A stretch of 64,000 bases of DNA from Anaerolineales bacterium (lineage in GTDB: Bacteria > Chloroflexota > Anaerolineae > Anaerolineales > UBA11579): assembly GCA_019454165.1 (NCBI GenBank), contig CP075367.1:891971-955970 (forward strand), given 5' to 3'. Both the position numbers and the translations under genes were made by a program. The notes beneath the pieces were generated by a model. It had not been told where the DNA came from and ran no database searches. It worked only from the letters and a program-made list of their open reading frames with translations. Within the stretch, counting starts at the first letter, position 1; each line of letters starts with the position of its first letter. Shown in pieces: positions 7,454 through 16,098 of this stretch.

Positions 7454-7485
7454 CAAAAAAAGCCCCGCAGCTGCGGGGCTTTTTG
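7454..7485. terminator. Bidirectional rho-independent terminator
   Basis: A-run, GCCCCGCAGCTGCGGGGC stem and T-run. It separates the ComP-like gene from the convergent jag gene. Confidence 0.92.
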
Positions 7486-7501
7486 TCTTAGAGGATGGGG
7501 A

Positions 7502-8242
7502 CTACTTGGGAGTGATGACGACTTTGCGACGCGGCTCTTCGCCCGTGCTCTCAGTGGTCACCTCGGCGCTGTCACGCAGTTCAAGGTGAATGATGCGGCG
7601 CTCGGAGGGCGACATGGGCTCCAGGGTCTGGCGGCGGCCGGTGGAAACGGCTTGCTTGGCCATTTTGTGAGCCAGCTTGCGCAGGTTCTCATCGCGGCGC
7701 TGGCGGTAGCCGGCTACGTCAATGATGATGTGGGCGGCGCGGCCAACTTCCTTGCCGACGATGAGGCGGGTGATCAGCTGCAGGGCGCCCATGGTTTCGG
7801 CCTGGCGCCCGATCAGGAAGCCAAGATCGCCGCCCTGGATATCCACCAGCACCGGAGCGGCCATATCTGGCTCGTCCGGCTCGCCGAGGCTCACGCTCAC
7901 ATCGGCGCGTACGCTCATGTGCTCCAGCAAGGTCAGCACCGTGGCCTTGGTGATGGCCAGCAGGTTCTCGGCCTCGGCTTCGGTCAGCGGGGCGCTGGGT
8001 TCGGCGGCCGGGCGGCTGCGGCGCGGCGCAGCCGGGGTGGCGGCGGCAGGCTTGGCCAGCCCTTCTTTCACGATCAGGCGCACGCGGGCCTGGCGGCCGC
8101 CCAGGCCCAGAAAGCCTGTGCCGCCTTCATCCAGCACCTCAACGTCTACCTGCGTGTCTTCCAACCCCAGCTCGACCAAGCCCTTTTCAATGGCTTCGTG
8201 CACGGTGGGGGCGATGACTTCCAAACTTGTGCGATGTTCCAT
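7502..8242 (-). CDS. jag: Jag/KhpB RNA-binding protein (Jag_N, KH, R3H)
   Basis: 246 residues. The N-terminal Jag_N domain runs to about residue 55 (TVHEAIEKGLVELGL ... GFLGLGGRQARVRL). An Ala/Pro/Arg linker is followed by a type-II KH domain (about 125-175; GFLIGRQAETMGALQ) and an R3H domain (about 178-235; RRDENLRKLAHKMA, MSPSERRIIHLEL). KhpB binds RNA and, in Gram-positive relatives, affects cell division and elongation. It is the last gene of the rpmH-rnpA-yidD-propeller-yidC-jag series, 23 bases after yidC. Confidence 0.93.
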   Translation of the reverse strand: MEHRTSLEVIAPTVHEAIEKGLVELGLEDTQVDVEVLDEGGTGFLGLGGRQARVRLIVKEGLAKPAAATPAAPRRSRPAAEPSAPLTEAEAENLLAITKATVLTLLEHMSVRADVSVSLGEPDEPDMAAPVLVDIQGGDLGFLIGRQAETMGALQLITRLIVGKEVGRAAHIIIDVAGYRQRRDENLRKLAHKMAKQAVSTGRRQTLEPMSPSERRIIHLELRDSAEVTTESTGEEPRRKVVITPK

Positions 8243-8265
8243 GCGATACCTGCCGGAATTCTAAC

Positions 8266-9027
8266 TTACTTGTTGGCCGGAGCCGCCGGGGTGGTGCTGA
8301 GCGGCTGGCGGCGCATCAACCAAGCCTGGGCGATGCCGAACACGTTACTGATCACATAGTAGATCGAGAGGCCCGAAGGGAACACCATCGAGATGTAACC
8401 CATCATCAAAGGCATGGTCAGGCTCATCGAGCGGGCCATCTGGGCGCTCTGGTCATTCGGGTTGGTGGAGGCGGGGGTCATCATCTTGCTCTGCAGCCAA
8501 GTGGTCACCACCACGATGATGGTCAGCACGGGGATGGCGAACGGCAGCCAGGCCAGGTGCAAACGCTCCGGCTGGGACAGGTCCATCCACAGGAAGCTGC
8601 TATTCAGCGGCAGCAGCTCGGCTGCGTTGGGCAGGGCGATGCCGCGGGCGAAATCGAGCAGGGCGATCGGCGTGGCGGCCAGCGAGCGCTGGATCGACCA
8701 GTACATGGCGATCAGCAGCGGGAACTGGATCAGCATCGGCAGGCAGGAGCTGAACGGGCTGATGCCCTTCTCCTGATAGAACTTCATCTGCTCCTGGGCC
8801 AGCTTCTCGCGGTTGTCCTTGTACTTGGTCTGGATCTGCTTCCAGCGCGGGTCGTTCTGCAGTTCCTGGGTCATGCGGGCGCTCTTGAGCTGCGATACCG
8901 AGAGAGGGTAGGTGAGCAGCTTGATCAGCACCGTGAACACAATGATGGCCAGGCCGAAGTTCTGACCCAGAATGTCATACAAAAAGACAAGAACGTTGGT
9001 GAAAGGGACAATGATGATGTCTAACAT
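8266..9027 (-). CDS. yidC: YidC/Oxa1 membrane protein insertase
   Basis: 253 residues, the short form lacking the large periplasmic P1 domain of proteobacterial YidC. Five membrane segments are visible, beginning VLVFLYDILGQNFGLAIIVF, with the charged coiled hairpin SQLKSARMTQELQND ... QEQMKFYQEKGISP between the first two and PMLIQFPLLIAMYWSI, the Oxa1 core. It inserts proteins into the cytoplasmic membrane alone or with Sec. It lies in the conserved rpmH cluster, upstream of jag. Confidence 0.95.
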   Translation of the reverse strand: MLDIIIVPFTNVLVFLYDILGQNFGLAIIVFTVLIKLLTYPLSVSQLKSARMTQELQNDPRWKQIQTKYKDNREKLAQEQMKFYQEKGISPFSSCLPMLIQFPLLIAMYWSIQRSLAATPIALLDFARGIALPNAAELLPLNSSFLWMDLSQPERLHLAWLPFAIPVLTIIVVVTTWLQSKMMTPASTNPNDQSAQMARSMSLTMPLMMGYISMVFPSGLSIYYVISNVFGIAQAWLMRRQPLSTTPAAPANK

Positions 9028-9036
9028 GGCTGTCCT

Positions 9037-10095
9037 TTAGTTGTTGCTGGGGAAGGCCCAAACGCGCGAGCCGCTTTCGTTGACGGCTATCACGGTGGTG
9101 GTGTTGTTGTGCTGGCCAACCAGGATCAGGTCGCCGGCGGCGACGGCCGAGCCGTACAGCTCGGTGCCGAAGTCCTGATTCCACTGGATGGCGCCATCCA
9201 GGCTGGCGGAGATGACCCGGCCGGCCTCGTTGATGACGTAGATGCTGTCGTTTAAGCCCAGCGGGGTGCCGGTGATCGAGCCGCCGGTCTCCAGCGTCCA
9301 GTTCTGGGCGCCGCTGGCCGGGTCAAGCGAGTACAGGAAGCCGCTCAGGTCACCCAACAGCAGCTGGCCTTCGTACATGGCTGGCGTACCCCACACCCAG
9401 CCGTCGGTCGGCACGCGCCACAGCACTTCGCCGCCGGCGGCATCCACCGCCAGCACTTCGCTGTTGAAGCTGCCGATGTACAGCACGCCTTCGTGCAGCA
9501 GCGGGCCGGCGGCCAGGGTGCCGCCGGTGTCCAGGGTCCACAGCACCTGGCCGCTCTCGGCGTCAAGCGCATACAGGAAATGGTTGAGCGAGCTTATGTA
9601 GACTACGCCGTCGCCCAGGGCAGGCTTGCCCCATTGCGGATGGGTGGTGGTAAAGGTCCACAGCAGTACGCCGGCATGATCGAAGGTGTAGAGGTTGTGA
9701 TCTGCATTCGAGGCGTAGATGCGCTCGCCATCCACCAGCGGGCTGGCGATGAACTGGCCCTCGGCGCCGTCGAAGCTCCATTCCAGCGCGCCGTTGGCGG
9801 GAGTGACCGCATAGAAGTTGTGGTTGTAGCCGCCGAAGAATAACTGGCCGTCACCCAGGGCGGGCTCGGCAAATGCTGTGAAGCCATTGTCACGCTCGGT
9901 CGGGAATGCCCAGACGGAAGCGCCGCTCTGGCTGTTCAGCGCGGTGATGTTGTTCTGGTAAGCCACATAGACTCGGCTGTTGGCCTCGTCCACATGGATG
10001 CCCGGCCAGGAGAGCGGCGCGACCGTGCCGCAGGCGCTGAGGGCAAGGCTGAGCAGGCTCAGCACAGCAAGGTTAAGCAAGGTGTTTTTCTTCAT
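9037..10095 (-). CDS. PQQ-type beta-propeller lipoprotein
   Basis: 352 residues from the ATG at 10095 (AGGAAG just upstream). Lipoprotein signal ends LALSAC. The body is a repeated propeller blade with SGASVWAFPT, GALEWSFDG, GQVLWTLDTGG, GEVLWRVPTDG and GAQNWTLETGG, the W-containing PQQ/BamB-like blade. No PQQ or catalytic residues can be argued, so a scaffolding or protein-binding role outside the membrane is more likely. It is inserted between yidD and yidC in the rpmH cluster, which suggests a link to membrane protein export, although BamB itself belongs to outer-membrane assembly. Confidence 0.85.
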   Translation of the reverse strand: MKKNTLLNLAVLSLLSLALSACGTVAPLSWPGIHVDEANSRVYVAYQNNITALNSQSGASVWAFPTERDNGFTAFAEPALGDGQLFFGGYNHNFYAVTPANGALEWSFDGAEGQFIASPLVDGERIYASNADHNLYTFDHAGVLLWTFTTTHPQWGKPALGDGVVYISSLNHFLYALDAESGQVLWTLDTGGTLAAGPLLHEGVLYIGSFNSEVLAVDAAGGEVLWRVPTDGWVWGTPAMYEGQLLLGDLSGFLYSLDPASGAQNWTLETGGSITGTPLGLNDSIYVINEAGRVISASLDGAIQWNQDFGTELYGSAVAAGDLILVGQHNNTTTVIAVNESGSRVWAFPSNN

Positions 10096-10108
10096 GCATC
10101 TTCCTAAT

Positions 10109-10414
10109 TTATGGAACCGGGTCATACCCGGCGGATTTATTGAAGGGGTTGCAGCGCAGCAGGCGGTAGAACCCCATGCTGCCGCCTTTCAACGCGCCAT
10201 ATTTGTAGATGGCCTGGTAGGTGTAATGAGAGCAGGTGGGATAAAAGCGGCAAGTATCCGGCGGCAGGGTGCGCGCCCAGGTGAGCTGATAAATGCGGAT
10301 GGGGATCAGCAGCAGAAAGCGCGGCAGGTTGGCCAGGGTGCGCGGCAACTCACGCAGCGACGGGTCCGGCTGCTCGTGGATCTCTGCGTGCTCGTGGGTG
10401 AGGTGTGCGTTCAT
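10109..10414 (-). CDS. yidD: YidD membrane protein insertion efficiency factor
   Basis: 101 residues. Contains the family core IRIYQLTWARTLPPDTCRFYP, TCSHYTYQAI and GGSMGFYRLLRCNPFN with conserved Cys residues. YidD is a small amphipathic protein helping membrane insertion near YidC. About 28 extra N-terminal residues with a His/Glu-rich stretch precede the usual start. It overlaps rnpA by 4 bases (ATGA). Confidence 0.95.
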   Translation of the reverse strand: MNAHLTHEHAEIHEQPDPSLRELPRTLANLPRFLLLIPIRIYQLTWARTLPPDTCRFYPTCSHYTYQAIYKYGALKGGSMGFYRLLRCNPFNKSAGYDPVP

Positions 10415-10743
10415 AGTAGTTTGGCTCGCCGCAGCAGCCGCTCCAGCGCGGCCTGGGCCTGTTGGCTGCTGCTTGCAAGAATACCAGCCCGGGCGATCAG
10501 CACAAGGTCGTGCCCGGGGGCGATCCGTTCCAACAGCGGCTGCATGGCCGCTCGTAACACCCGTTTGGCCCGGTTGCGCTGCACTGCGCCCCCTACGCTG
10601 CGGCCGGCGGCCACGCCGACCCGCACCCGTGCAATGTCATTGGCCTGGACTACAAGCACAACAAACGGGTGCGGGTATGACTTTCCCAGTCGCCGCACCC
10701 GTTTGAAATCGGCTGGTCTGCTGAGGCGAAATCCTCGCTTCAC
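10411..10743 (-). CDS. rnpA: Ribonuclease P protein component
   Basis: 110 residues. Starts LSRPADFKRVRRLGKSY and contains the RNA-binding signature VQRNRAKRVLRAAM. It binds the RNase P RNA and aids 5' maturation of tRNA. It lies 42 bases after rpmH in the conserved order and overlaps yidD translationally. Confidence 0.96.
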   Translation of the reverse strand: MKRGFRLSRPADFKRVRRLGKSYPHPFVVLVVQANDIARVRVGVAAGRSVGGAVQRNRAKRVLRAAMQPLLERIAPGHDLVLIARAGILASSSQQAQAALERLLRRAKLL

Positions 10744-10785
10744 CGATGATCACAGGCCTGCTCGCCGCGTAGGCGTTGGACGCGC

Positions 10786-10962
10786 TTACGCGTTCCAGTC
10801 CACCTTCTTGACGTGGTTGTTGGCTTTCACCGTGAGGCGCTTGCGGCCACGCAGGCGGCGGCGCTTCAGCACATCCTGACCCGAGGAGCTGGACATGCGC
10901 TTGCGGAAGCCATGCACGCGCACGCGGCGGCGCTTCTTGGGCTGATAAGTTCTCTTGGGCAT
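10786..10962 (-). CDS. rpmH: 50S ribosomal protein bL34
   Basis: 58 residues starting [13 protein letters not shown] and containing [20 protein letters not shown] and RGRKRLTV, the bL34 sequence. The usual length is 44-47; here about 12 residues ([13 protein letters not shown]) extend the C-terminus. An AAAGAAGA-type purine stretch precedes the start. It heads the rnpA-yidD-yidC-jag series. Confidence 0.96.
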   Translation of the reverse strand: MPKRTYQPKKRRRVRVHGFRKRMSSSSGQDVLKRRRLRGRKRLTVKANNHVKKVDWNA

Positions 10963-11030
10963 CTTCTTTCCTTGCTTTTGCTAAATTCTAAAGTAACGAG
11001 GCAGGATTATACCCGTAGTTTGGGCAAAAG

Positions 11031-11058
11031 TTGCAAATTGCACAATTTCAACTATAAT
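11031..11058 (+). promoter_or_regulatory. Sigma-70-type promoter for the 88-residue membrane protein gene
   Basis: TTGCAA (11031-11036), a 16-base spacer and TATAAT (11053-11058), 26 bases before the start codon. Confidence 0.8.
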
Positions 11059-11083
11059 GCCCGTACTCACCTTTGGAGGAAGC

Positions 11084-11350
11084 ATGGCTGAACACACATC
11101 AGAGCACGGTAGCGGCCTGGAGGCCGCGGATATTTTTGTAGGCCTGCTGGGCGCTGGCACCATTGCCGGCGTCGTGTGGTCTGTGGTGTTTGGCCTGTTC
11201 GCCGGCGCCGCCTTTGGCCTGGAGTACTTCCAGGTGCAGCTGCCGCAACTGGCCGCCGATGGCCTGCATGTCGCCTCTCAGGTGCTGCCTTGGCTGGCCG
11301 CCATCCCGGCCGCCTGGTTCGGCTACCAGTTCATTATCCGCCTGCCGTAA
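11084..11350 (+). CDS. Small two-segment membrane protein, unknown function
   Basis: 88 residues from the ATG at 11084, which has a strong GGAGGAAGC site; an upstream in-frame ATG overlaps the -10 box and is rejected. An N-terminal acidic/His segment (AEHTSEHGSGLEA) precedes two hydrophobic stretches, about residues 16-45 and 57-80. No family recognised. It is a single-gene unit with its own promoter and terminator, so it is probably a genuine expressed protein. Confidence 0.75.
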   Translation: MAEHTSEHGSGLEAADIFVGLLGAGTIAGVVWSVVFGLFAGAAFGLEYFQVQLPQLAADGLHVASQVLPWLAAIPAAWFGYQFIIRLP

Positions 11351-11371
11351 GGCTGGCTCGCTTAAAAAGAC

Positions 11372-11400
11372 AAAGCTCGGGCATTTGCCCGAGCTTTTTG
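11372..11400. terminator. Rho-independent terminator
   Basis: AGCTCGGGC / GCCCGAGCT stem with loop ATTT and a T-run; the A-run on the other side makes it usable in both directions. Confidence 0.92.
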
Positions 11401-11411
11401 TTTCAAACTGG

Positions 11412-11840
11412 CTATTCTTCGCCATCTTCCGGGGCGATCTGCCCAGGCTGGATCAGCTCGAGCAGCTCGCCGTGCAGGTTGATGCGCACTTTGAAGCCGC
11501 TCATGCCGAGGTAGGCCCGGCTGGCTTCGGGCAGGCCCTGGGCCAGCACCTGGTCGAACTGCTCATCTACGTTCTTGAGCTGGTTGTGAATGGCAGCCTG
11601 GGTGAAGATGTCGTCCTGGCCCATCATTTGAGCGGCCTGTTTGCTCAGCTCTTCTTCGTGGCCTGAGAGCATCTCGCCCATTTGCTTCAATACCTGGCGG
11701 TCTACATCTTCTGAGGAGACGTGGCGCATGAAGCCCTGGTCATTGACCACATAGAAGGCTTCCTCGCCAACCTGGGTGGTATTCACCGGCTGGTCGAACT
11801 CGTCCACCACCAGCCCGCTGAACAATGCGTGTTTTGCCAT
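11412..11840 (-). CDS. Conserved-looking hypothetical protein
   Basis: 142 residues, acidic, without signal peptide or membrane segment. The N-terminal part reads like a small beta domain (ALFSGLVVDEFDQPV, EEAFYVVNDQGFMRHV); the middle (about 45-100) is Gln/Glu-rich and helical (QVLKQMGEMLSGHEEELSKQ). The C-terminus returns to beta (SGFKVRINLHGELLELIQPG). I do not recognise the family. It is convergent with the preceding membrane protein gene and shares its terminator. Confidence 0.7.
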   Translation of the reverse strand: MAKHALFSGLVVDEFDQPVNTTQVGEEAFYVVNDQGFMRHVSSEDVDRQVLKQMGEMLSGHEEELSKQAAQMMGQDDIFTQAAIHNQLKNVDEQFDQVLAQGLPEASRAYLGMSGFKVRINLHGELLELIQPGQIAPEDGEE

Positions 11841-11893
11841 GCCTTATCTTACTCAAGCGGGAGAGCTGCGGCGTTAGCGATTTATAAAAATCG

Positions 11894-12904
11894 TTAGTAG
11901 TGCACCTGCACCGTGGTGCCTACGCTGGCCCAGTTGTACATCCAATGCGCATCCTCGATGGTCATGTTGACGCAGCCGGCGCTCATGGGCGTGCCAAAGT
12001 TGTTGTGCCACCAGGTGCCGTGGATGCCGTAATCGCCATAGAAGTACATGACCCAGGGCACATCCCGAATGTAATAGCCCGGCCCGGACATATCCTGAAT
12101 GCGCACCTTGATCCAGATCTTGAAGGTACCGGTCACCGTGGGCGAGCCGGCCCGCCCGCTGGAGATCACGAAGCTGCGGATCAAGGTGCTGCCCTCGTAG
12201 GCTTCCAGCGTTTGAGTGCTGAGGTTGACGTCGATCCAGCGTTCGTTGGGGCCAACGCTGCGCGGCACTTCGACGAAGTGCTTTTCAAGCCCGCTCACAT
12301 CCGCGCCGGTGGTGGCGGTGGCGGTTGGGCTGGGAGTCAGCGTTGACGTGGGGGAGGGCGTGGCGCTGGCCGTGGCGGTGTGGGTGGGTGTATAGGTGGC
12401 CGTGGGCGTGCTGCTGGCGGTGGGCGTGGCCGTTTCCGTCGGCGTGCTGGTGGCCAGCAGGCCATCGATGCTTTGGGCCGCGGCGGCGCTGACGAAGCGC
12501 AAGCCATCGTCCAGCCCGGGCGGGCGCAGCCAGGCGAACAGCGCGAACGCCACGACGCCTGCCGCCAGCGCCATCAGCGCCAGGCCGCTGGGGCGCGGCA
12601 GCGCGAGTGCGGGCTTGTCTGCGGCTGCCACCTGGGTGCGCTGCTTCTTTGCATCCGGGCGTTGCTCGGCCCACTTCAGCGCTTTGCGCGCCCGCGTGGA
12701 GCGCGGGTTGATGCGCAGCGCTTCTTTCAAATAGGCCAGGCTGGCCGCCGGCGTGGCCATGGCGGCCAGCAGCAGCCAGGGCTCCTCCTGGTTCGGGGCC
12801 AGCTTGGCCGCCTGGCGCGCCAGGCGGCGCGCCTCCGGCTTGCGGCCCGCCGCCAGGGCGGCGCGCGATTCTACGCACAGGGCGTGCCAGGCCGCGGCGG
12901 CCAT
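11894..12904 (-). CDS. L,D-transpeptidase (YkuD) with N-terminal helical repeats and Thr/Pro linker
   Basis: 336 residues. Residues 1-75 form TPR-like helices in the cytoplasm. One membrane segment follows at about 107-128 and a Thr/Ser/Pro linker at about 155-200. A YkuD domain covers about 208-336 with HGTWWHNNFGTPMSAGCVNM, catalytic Cys311. It would cross-link peptidoglycan (3-3 links) or attach proteins outside the membrane. The start codon directly follows the stop codon of the amidase gene, so the two wall enzymes are probably one transcript. The cytoplasmic repeat domain on an L,D-transpeptidase is unusual. Confidence 0.92.
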   Translation of the reverse strand: MAAAAWHALCVESRAALAAGRKPEARRLARQAAKLAPNQEEPWLLLAAMATPAASLAYLKEALRINPRSTRARKALKWAEQRPDAKKQRTQVAAADKPALALPRPSGLALMALAAGVVAFALFAWLRPPGLDDGLRFVSAAAAQSIDGLLATSTPTETATPTASSTPTATYTPTHTATASATPSPTSTLTPSPTATATTGADVSGLEKHFVEVPRSVGPNERWIDVNLSTQTLEAYEGSTLIRSFVISSGRAGSPTVTGTFKIWIKVRIQDMSGPGYYIRDVPWVMYFYGDYGIHGTWWHNNFGTPMSAGCVNMTIEDAHWMYNWASVGTTVQVHY

Positions 12905-13720
12905 CTAGTTGCCCTCCGGTGTGGTGGCGCTCTCGTTATAGATGTAGCACAGCACGCCGCTGGCAATGCCATCTGCGACCGCGTTGGAGTTCTGGGTCAG
13001 CATCTGCCGGTCGAGGTTGAGGAAGCCGGTCTCGATGATGGCCGCGGTAGTGTCGTGGTGGATCTCATTGAAGGTGTGGTAATTGCTCATGTGGGCCGTG
13101 ATGCTGGCCGGGTGGTAGCGCATGCCGGTGGCGGTCTGGTAGCGGTTGCTGAGGCAAGCTACCAGGCGCTGGGCTTTCTCCGGCGCGCTGCTGGCCAGGG
13201 ATGAAGCCACTTTGAAGCCGGTGGCGTTGTCATCAATGTATTCACAGGTATCGGCGTGAATGGATACCAGCACCAGGGCGTTGTAGCCCGGCATGCGGTC
13301 ATCATATTCCTGCAACAGATCCACATCAAAGCCGGCGTCGGTCAGCTTCTGCTGCACACGCGTGGCCACATCCAAGTTGACTTCGACTTCGGTCAGGCCA
13401 TCGCTGCACACCGCGCCTGAGTCGTTGCCCCAGTGGCCGGCCACAATGCCGATCACCGGGCGCGGCCGCGGCGTGGGAGTGGGGAAGTTGCCGCCGGCCG
13501 CGCCGCCGCCGCTGAGTTGCAGGGCCACCCATTCGGTCAGCCCGCCAGGCAGCAGGCCAAGTGGGGTGAAGGCGGTGAACAGCGTAGCCAGCACGGCGCT
13601 GACCGCCACAATGGTGGTGAGCTGGCCGAAGATGTTCATGCTGGCCCGCCGCGGCCGTGGGCGGCGCGGCTCGCTTAAGCCCGGCTCAGACATTTCAGAC
13701 GGAATATCGTCCTGCAGCAT
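12905..13720 (-). CDS. N-acetylmuramoyl-L-alanine amidase (Amidase_3), membrane anchored
   Basis: 271 residues. An Arg-rich N-terminus and one membrane segment (about 30-62) lead to a Pro-rich linker and an Amidase_3 domain (about 88-262). It has VAGHWGNDSGAVC with a zinc His, a Glu in TEVEVNLDVA, and LVSIHADTCEYI with the second His; AAIIETGFLNLDR supplies the catalytic Glu. It cleaves the bond between muramic acid and the stem peptide. It precedes the L,D-transpeptidase with no gap. Three Met codons are possible starts. Confidence 0.9.
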   Translation of the reverse strand: MLQDDIPSEMSEPGLSEPRRPRPRRASMNIFGQLTTIVAVSAVLATLFTAFTPLGLLPGGLTEWVALQLSGGGAAGGNFPTPTPRPRPVIGIVAGHWGNDSGAVCSDGLTEVEVNLDVATRVQQKLTDAGFDVDLLQEYDDRMPGYNALVLVSIHADTCEYIDDNATGFKVASSLASSAPEKAQRLVACLSNRYQTATGMRYHPASITAHMSNYHTFNEIHHDTTAAIIETGFLNLDRQMLTQNSNAVADGIASGVLCYIYNESATTPEGN

Positions 13721-13813
13721 AGGAAAACCATGCTACCCCGAATCAGGCGCGGCTCCAATAGCTTTTTTGCGCTGGCATGTGATTTGCACCCGCAGCGCTC
13801 CAAATCACAGGGT

Positions 13814-13825
13814 TACAATGACCGC
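13814..13825 (+). promoter_or_regulatory. -10 element of a leaderless promoter for the flavin reductase gene
   Basis: TACAAT at 13814-13819 followed by six bases and ATG at 13826; no ribosome site. Confidence 0.55.
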
Positions 13826-14350
13826 ATGCAGCAGCAAGCCCAACCCGGCGCTATTTTGCGCCCAACCCCTGACCAACTCAAGGATGTGCTGCGCTTTTGG
13901 ACCACGGGCGTCACCGTGGTCTCGGCCAGCCACCAGGGCAGCCAGCACGGCATGACGGTCAACTCGTTCACTTCGCTCTCGCTGGAGCCGCCGCTGGTGT
14001 CCATCTCGCTGGAGAAGAGCACCCGCACGCACCAGCTGGTGCTGCAGGCTGGGCGCTTTGGCGTCAGCATCCTGGCGGCCAGCCAGCAGGAGCTGTCAGA
14101 CCGCTTTGCCGGCCGCGAAAGCGAGCAGAGCGATCGTTTTGAAGGCGTGAATGTGTTCACGCTGGAGACGGGCAGCCCGCTTTTGCAAGAGGCGATCGCC
14201 TATTTTGATTGCCGGGTCTCGGTCACCCATGATGCCGGCACGCACACGATCTTTATCAGCGAGGTGCTGGCTGCGGGCGCTCCTGCCAATCAGGCTGGTA
14301 GCCAGCCGTTGGTCTATTTCAACCGGGCGTATCGTAAGCTCAGTGGCTGA
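13826..14350 (+). CDS. Flavin reductase-like domain protein
   Basis: 174 residues. LKDVLRFWTTGVTVVSASHQG, HGMTVNSFTSLSLEPPLVSISL and FGVSILAASQQELSDRFAG are the standard FMN-binding split-barrel flavin reductase pattern. The C-terminal LVYFNRAYRKL is also typical. Members reduce FMN/FAD with NAD(P)H for a partner oxygenase, or act as stand-alone FMN proteins. No partner gene is adjacent. The start at 13826 is preferred over 13730 because homology begins there and a -10 box sits six bases upstream. Confidence 0.9.
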   Translation: MQQQAQPGAILRPTPDQLKDVLRFWTTGVTVVSASHQGSQHGMTVNSFTSLSLEPPLVSISLEKSTRTHQLVLQAGRFGVSILAASQQELSDRFAGRESEQSDRFEGVNVFTLETGSPLLQEAIAYFDCRVSVTHDAGTHTIFISEVLAAGAPANQAGSQPLVYFNRAYRKLSG

Positions 14351-14359
14351 TACACCTGC

Positions 14360-15490
14360 TTATTCGCCCCACTTCAACTCATAGCCAAAATCCACCAGCA
14401 CTTGCAGCGGGCGGCCATCGGCATAGGCCAGCACGATCGGCCCCGCGCCGCTGGTGGCGCTTTGCGCCACCAGCGCCAGGCTGCCGTCAGGCGCCCACAG
14501 CGCCTCGCGAATGCTGAAGGTATCGTCACGCATCTGGCTGCGGCCGCCGGCGCCATCCGCCGCCGAGCGCACCATGTACAGCGGCAGATCCGCATCGTGG
14601 ATCTCGCCTGCGCTGGCGTAGAAGTATTGCAGGTCGCCATTGGGTAGCTGCAGCGGCCAGCCCACAAAATGATACGCATCCTCGGCCTGGGTTTCGATCA
14701 AGGTGGTGGCTTCGCCAGTGGCGGCGTCAAAACGCCACAGCCCAGGCTCCACCAGGCCCAGCGCGGCGCTGGCCAGCAGCAGGCTCTGGCTGTCGGCCGC
14801 CCAGGCAGCCTGGCAGCACAGCACTGCGCCGCCCTGCAGGCGTACGAACTCTTCGCTGCGCACATCCCACACGCCCAGGCCGCTGCCGTCGGGCGTGGCG
14901 ATGGAGATCAGCAGCTGCAAGCCGGAAGGCGACCAGGCCACCGGCGCGTACAGCCTCTGCGGCGTGATGGCGTCATCTTCATAGTCGATCATGTTTTCGA
15001 GGATGAGCAGCGAGTTGCCGCTGGCCAGATCGAACAGCCACACGCCGCCTTGGGCATAGGCCAGCGTAGCGCCGTTGGGCGCCAGCCGCGGGGCGCGCAC
15101 CGCATCCGTGTAAGCGAAGCTGGCGTCAGTGGCATCCGCGCTGGCATTGTCCACCAACGTCTGCGGCGTTCCGCTGGGGTCGTAGCGGTAGATGCGGTTC
15201 TGGATGCGGTACACCAGCGTGCCGTCGGCGGCTACGTCGTATTCGTCCACCGGCTCGCTCTCGTCCGTGAGCTGCTGCAGGCTCACGCCATCGGCAGCCA
15301 GCCGCCAGATGGCGGCGCTGCCCTCGCGCTGGCTCAGGAAATACAGCGCGTGCGGCAGCACCCGCGGAACCTCCGTGGGAGCGGGTGTGGCGCTGGGCAG
15401 CGGCGTGGGCGGCGTCACTACGCCCGGGGTGCCGGGGTAGTTGCATGCCGTCAGAACCAGCGCGGTTAGTAGAAGGGCGAATGTGCGCAT
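14360..15490 (-). CDS. Lipoprotein with WD40/TolB-like beta-propeller
   Basis: 376 residues from the ATG at 15490; a TTG at 15523 would add 11 residues. The signal MRTFALLLTALVLTAC gives a short lipoprotein leader. A Pro/Thr linker follows, then repeating strands with ALYFLSQREGSAAIWRLAADG, APNGATLAYAQGGVWLFDL and SGLQLLISIATPDGSGLGVW, the six-bladed TolB-like pattern. Probably an exported protein-binding propeller; the target is unknown. It converges on the flavin reductase gene with 9 bases between. Confidence 0.8.
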   Translation of the reverse strand: MRTFALLLTALVLTACNYPGTPGVVTPPTPLPSATPAPTEVPRVLPHALYFLSQREGSAAIWRLAADGVSLQQLTDESEPVDEYDVAADGTLVYRIQNRIYRYDPSGTPQTLVDNASADATDASFAYTDAVRAPRLAPNGATLAYAQGGVWLFDLASGNSLLILENMIDYEDDAITPQRLYAPVAWSPSGLQLLISIATPDGSGLGVWDVRSEEFVRLQGGAVLCCQAAWAADSQSLLLASAALGLVEPGLWRFDAATGEATTLIETQAEDAYHFVGWPLQLPNGDLQYFYASAGEIHDADLPLYMVRSAADGAGGRSQMRDDTFSIREALWAPDGSLALVAQSATSGAGPIVLAYADGRPLQVLVDFGYELKWGE

Positions 15491-15624
15491 GAGGGGAACA
15501 AGCCGTCGGTTTGTTTCGTTCAAAATAGCATGCCTAGTTTAACAAAAGCGTGCTGCATATGCTGGCAAGCGCCATATGCTAGAATCGCTCCAGAGCTTAC
15601 ATCACAGCCAGCTGGAGGATCCTA

Positions 15625-16092
15625 ATGAGCGCAGAAACCGCCGTACGCGGCATGTACTTCGAAGATTTTGAGGTGGGCCAGAAGCTGGCTACCGCAGGCC
15701 GCACCGTCACCGAAACGGACATCGTGATGTTCGCCGGCCTGACGGGTGACTTTAACCAAATTCACGTAGACGCCGAGTACAGCAAGACCACCCCGTTCGG
15801 CGCGCGTGTGGCGCATGGCCTGCTGGGCCTGTCGTTTGCCTCCGGCCTCATTGTGCAGACCGGCATCATGTCCGGCACCATCATGGCCTTCCGTGAGATC
15901 ACCGAGTGGAAGTTCATCAAGCCGATCTTCATTGGCGATACCGTGCATGTGGAGACGGATGTGCTCGCCACCAAGGCCCTGCCGCGCATTGGCGGCGGTT
16001 CCATCAACCTGCAAGTAGAACTCAAGAACCAAACTGGCGAAACCCTGATGAAAGGCGTGTGGACGGCGCTGTTCCTCAGCCGCCCAAGCTAA
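15625..16092 (+). CDS. MaoC-like (R)-specific enoyl hydratase, hotdog fold
   Basis: 155 residues with a GGAGGA site. YFEDFEVGQKLATAGRTVTETDIVMFAGLTGDFNQIHVD contains the hydratase motif with catalytic Asp and His. ARVAHGLLGLSFASGL and FIKPIFIGDTVHVETDV complete the MaoC core. It hydrates trans-2-enoyl thioesters; the actual pathway is not shown by neighbours. The PBP gene begins 6 bases later. Confidence 0.92.
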   Translation: MSAETAVRGMYFEDFEVGQKLATAGRTVTETDIVMFAGLTGDFNQIHVDAEYSKTTPFGARVAHGLLGLSFASGLIVQTGIMSGTIMAFREITEWKFIKPIFIGDTVHVETDVLATKALPRIGGGSINLQVELKNQTGETLMKGVWTALFLSRPS

Positions 16093-16098
16093 CCCGTC

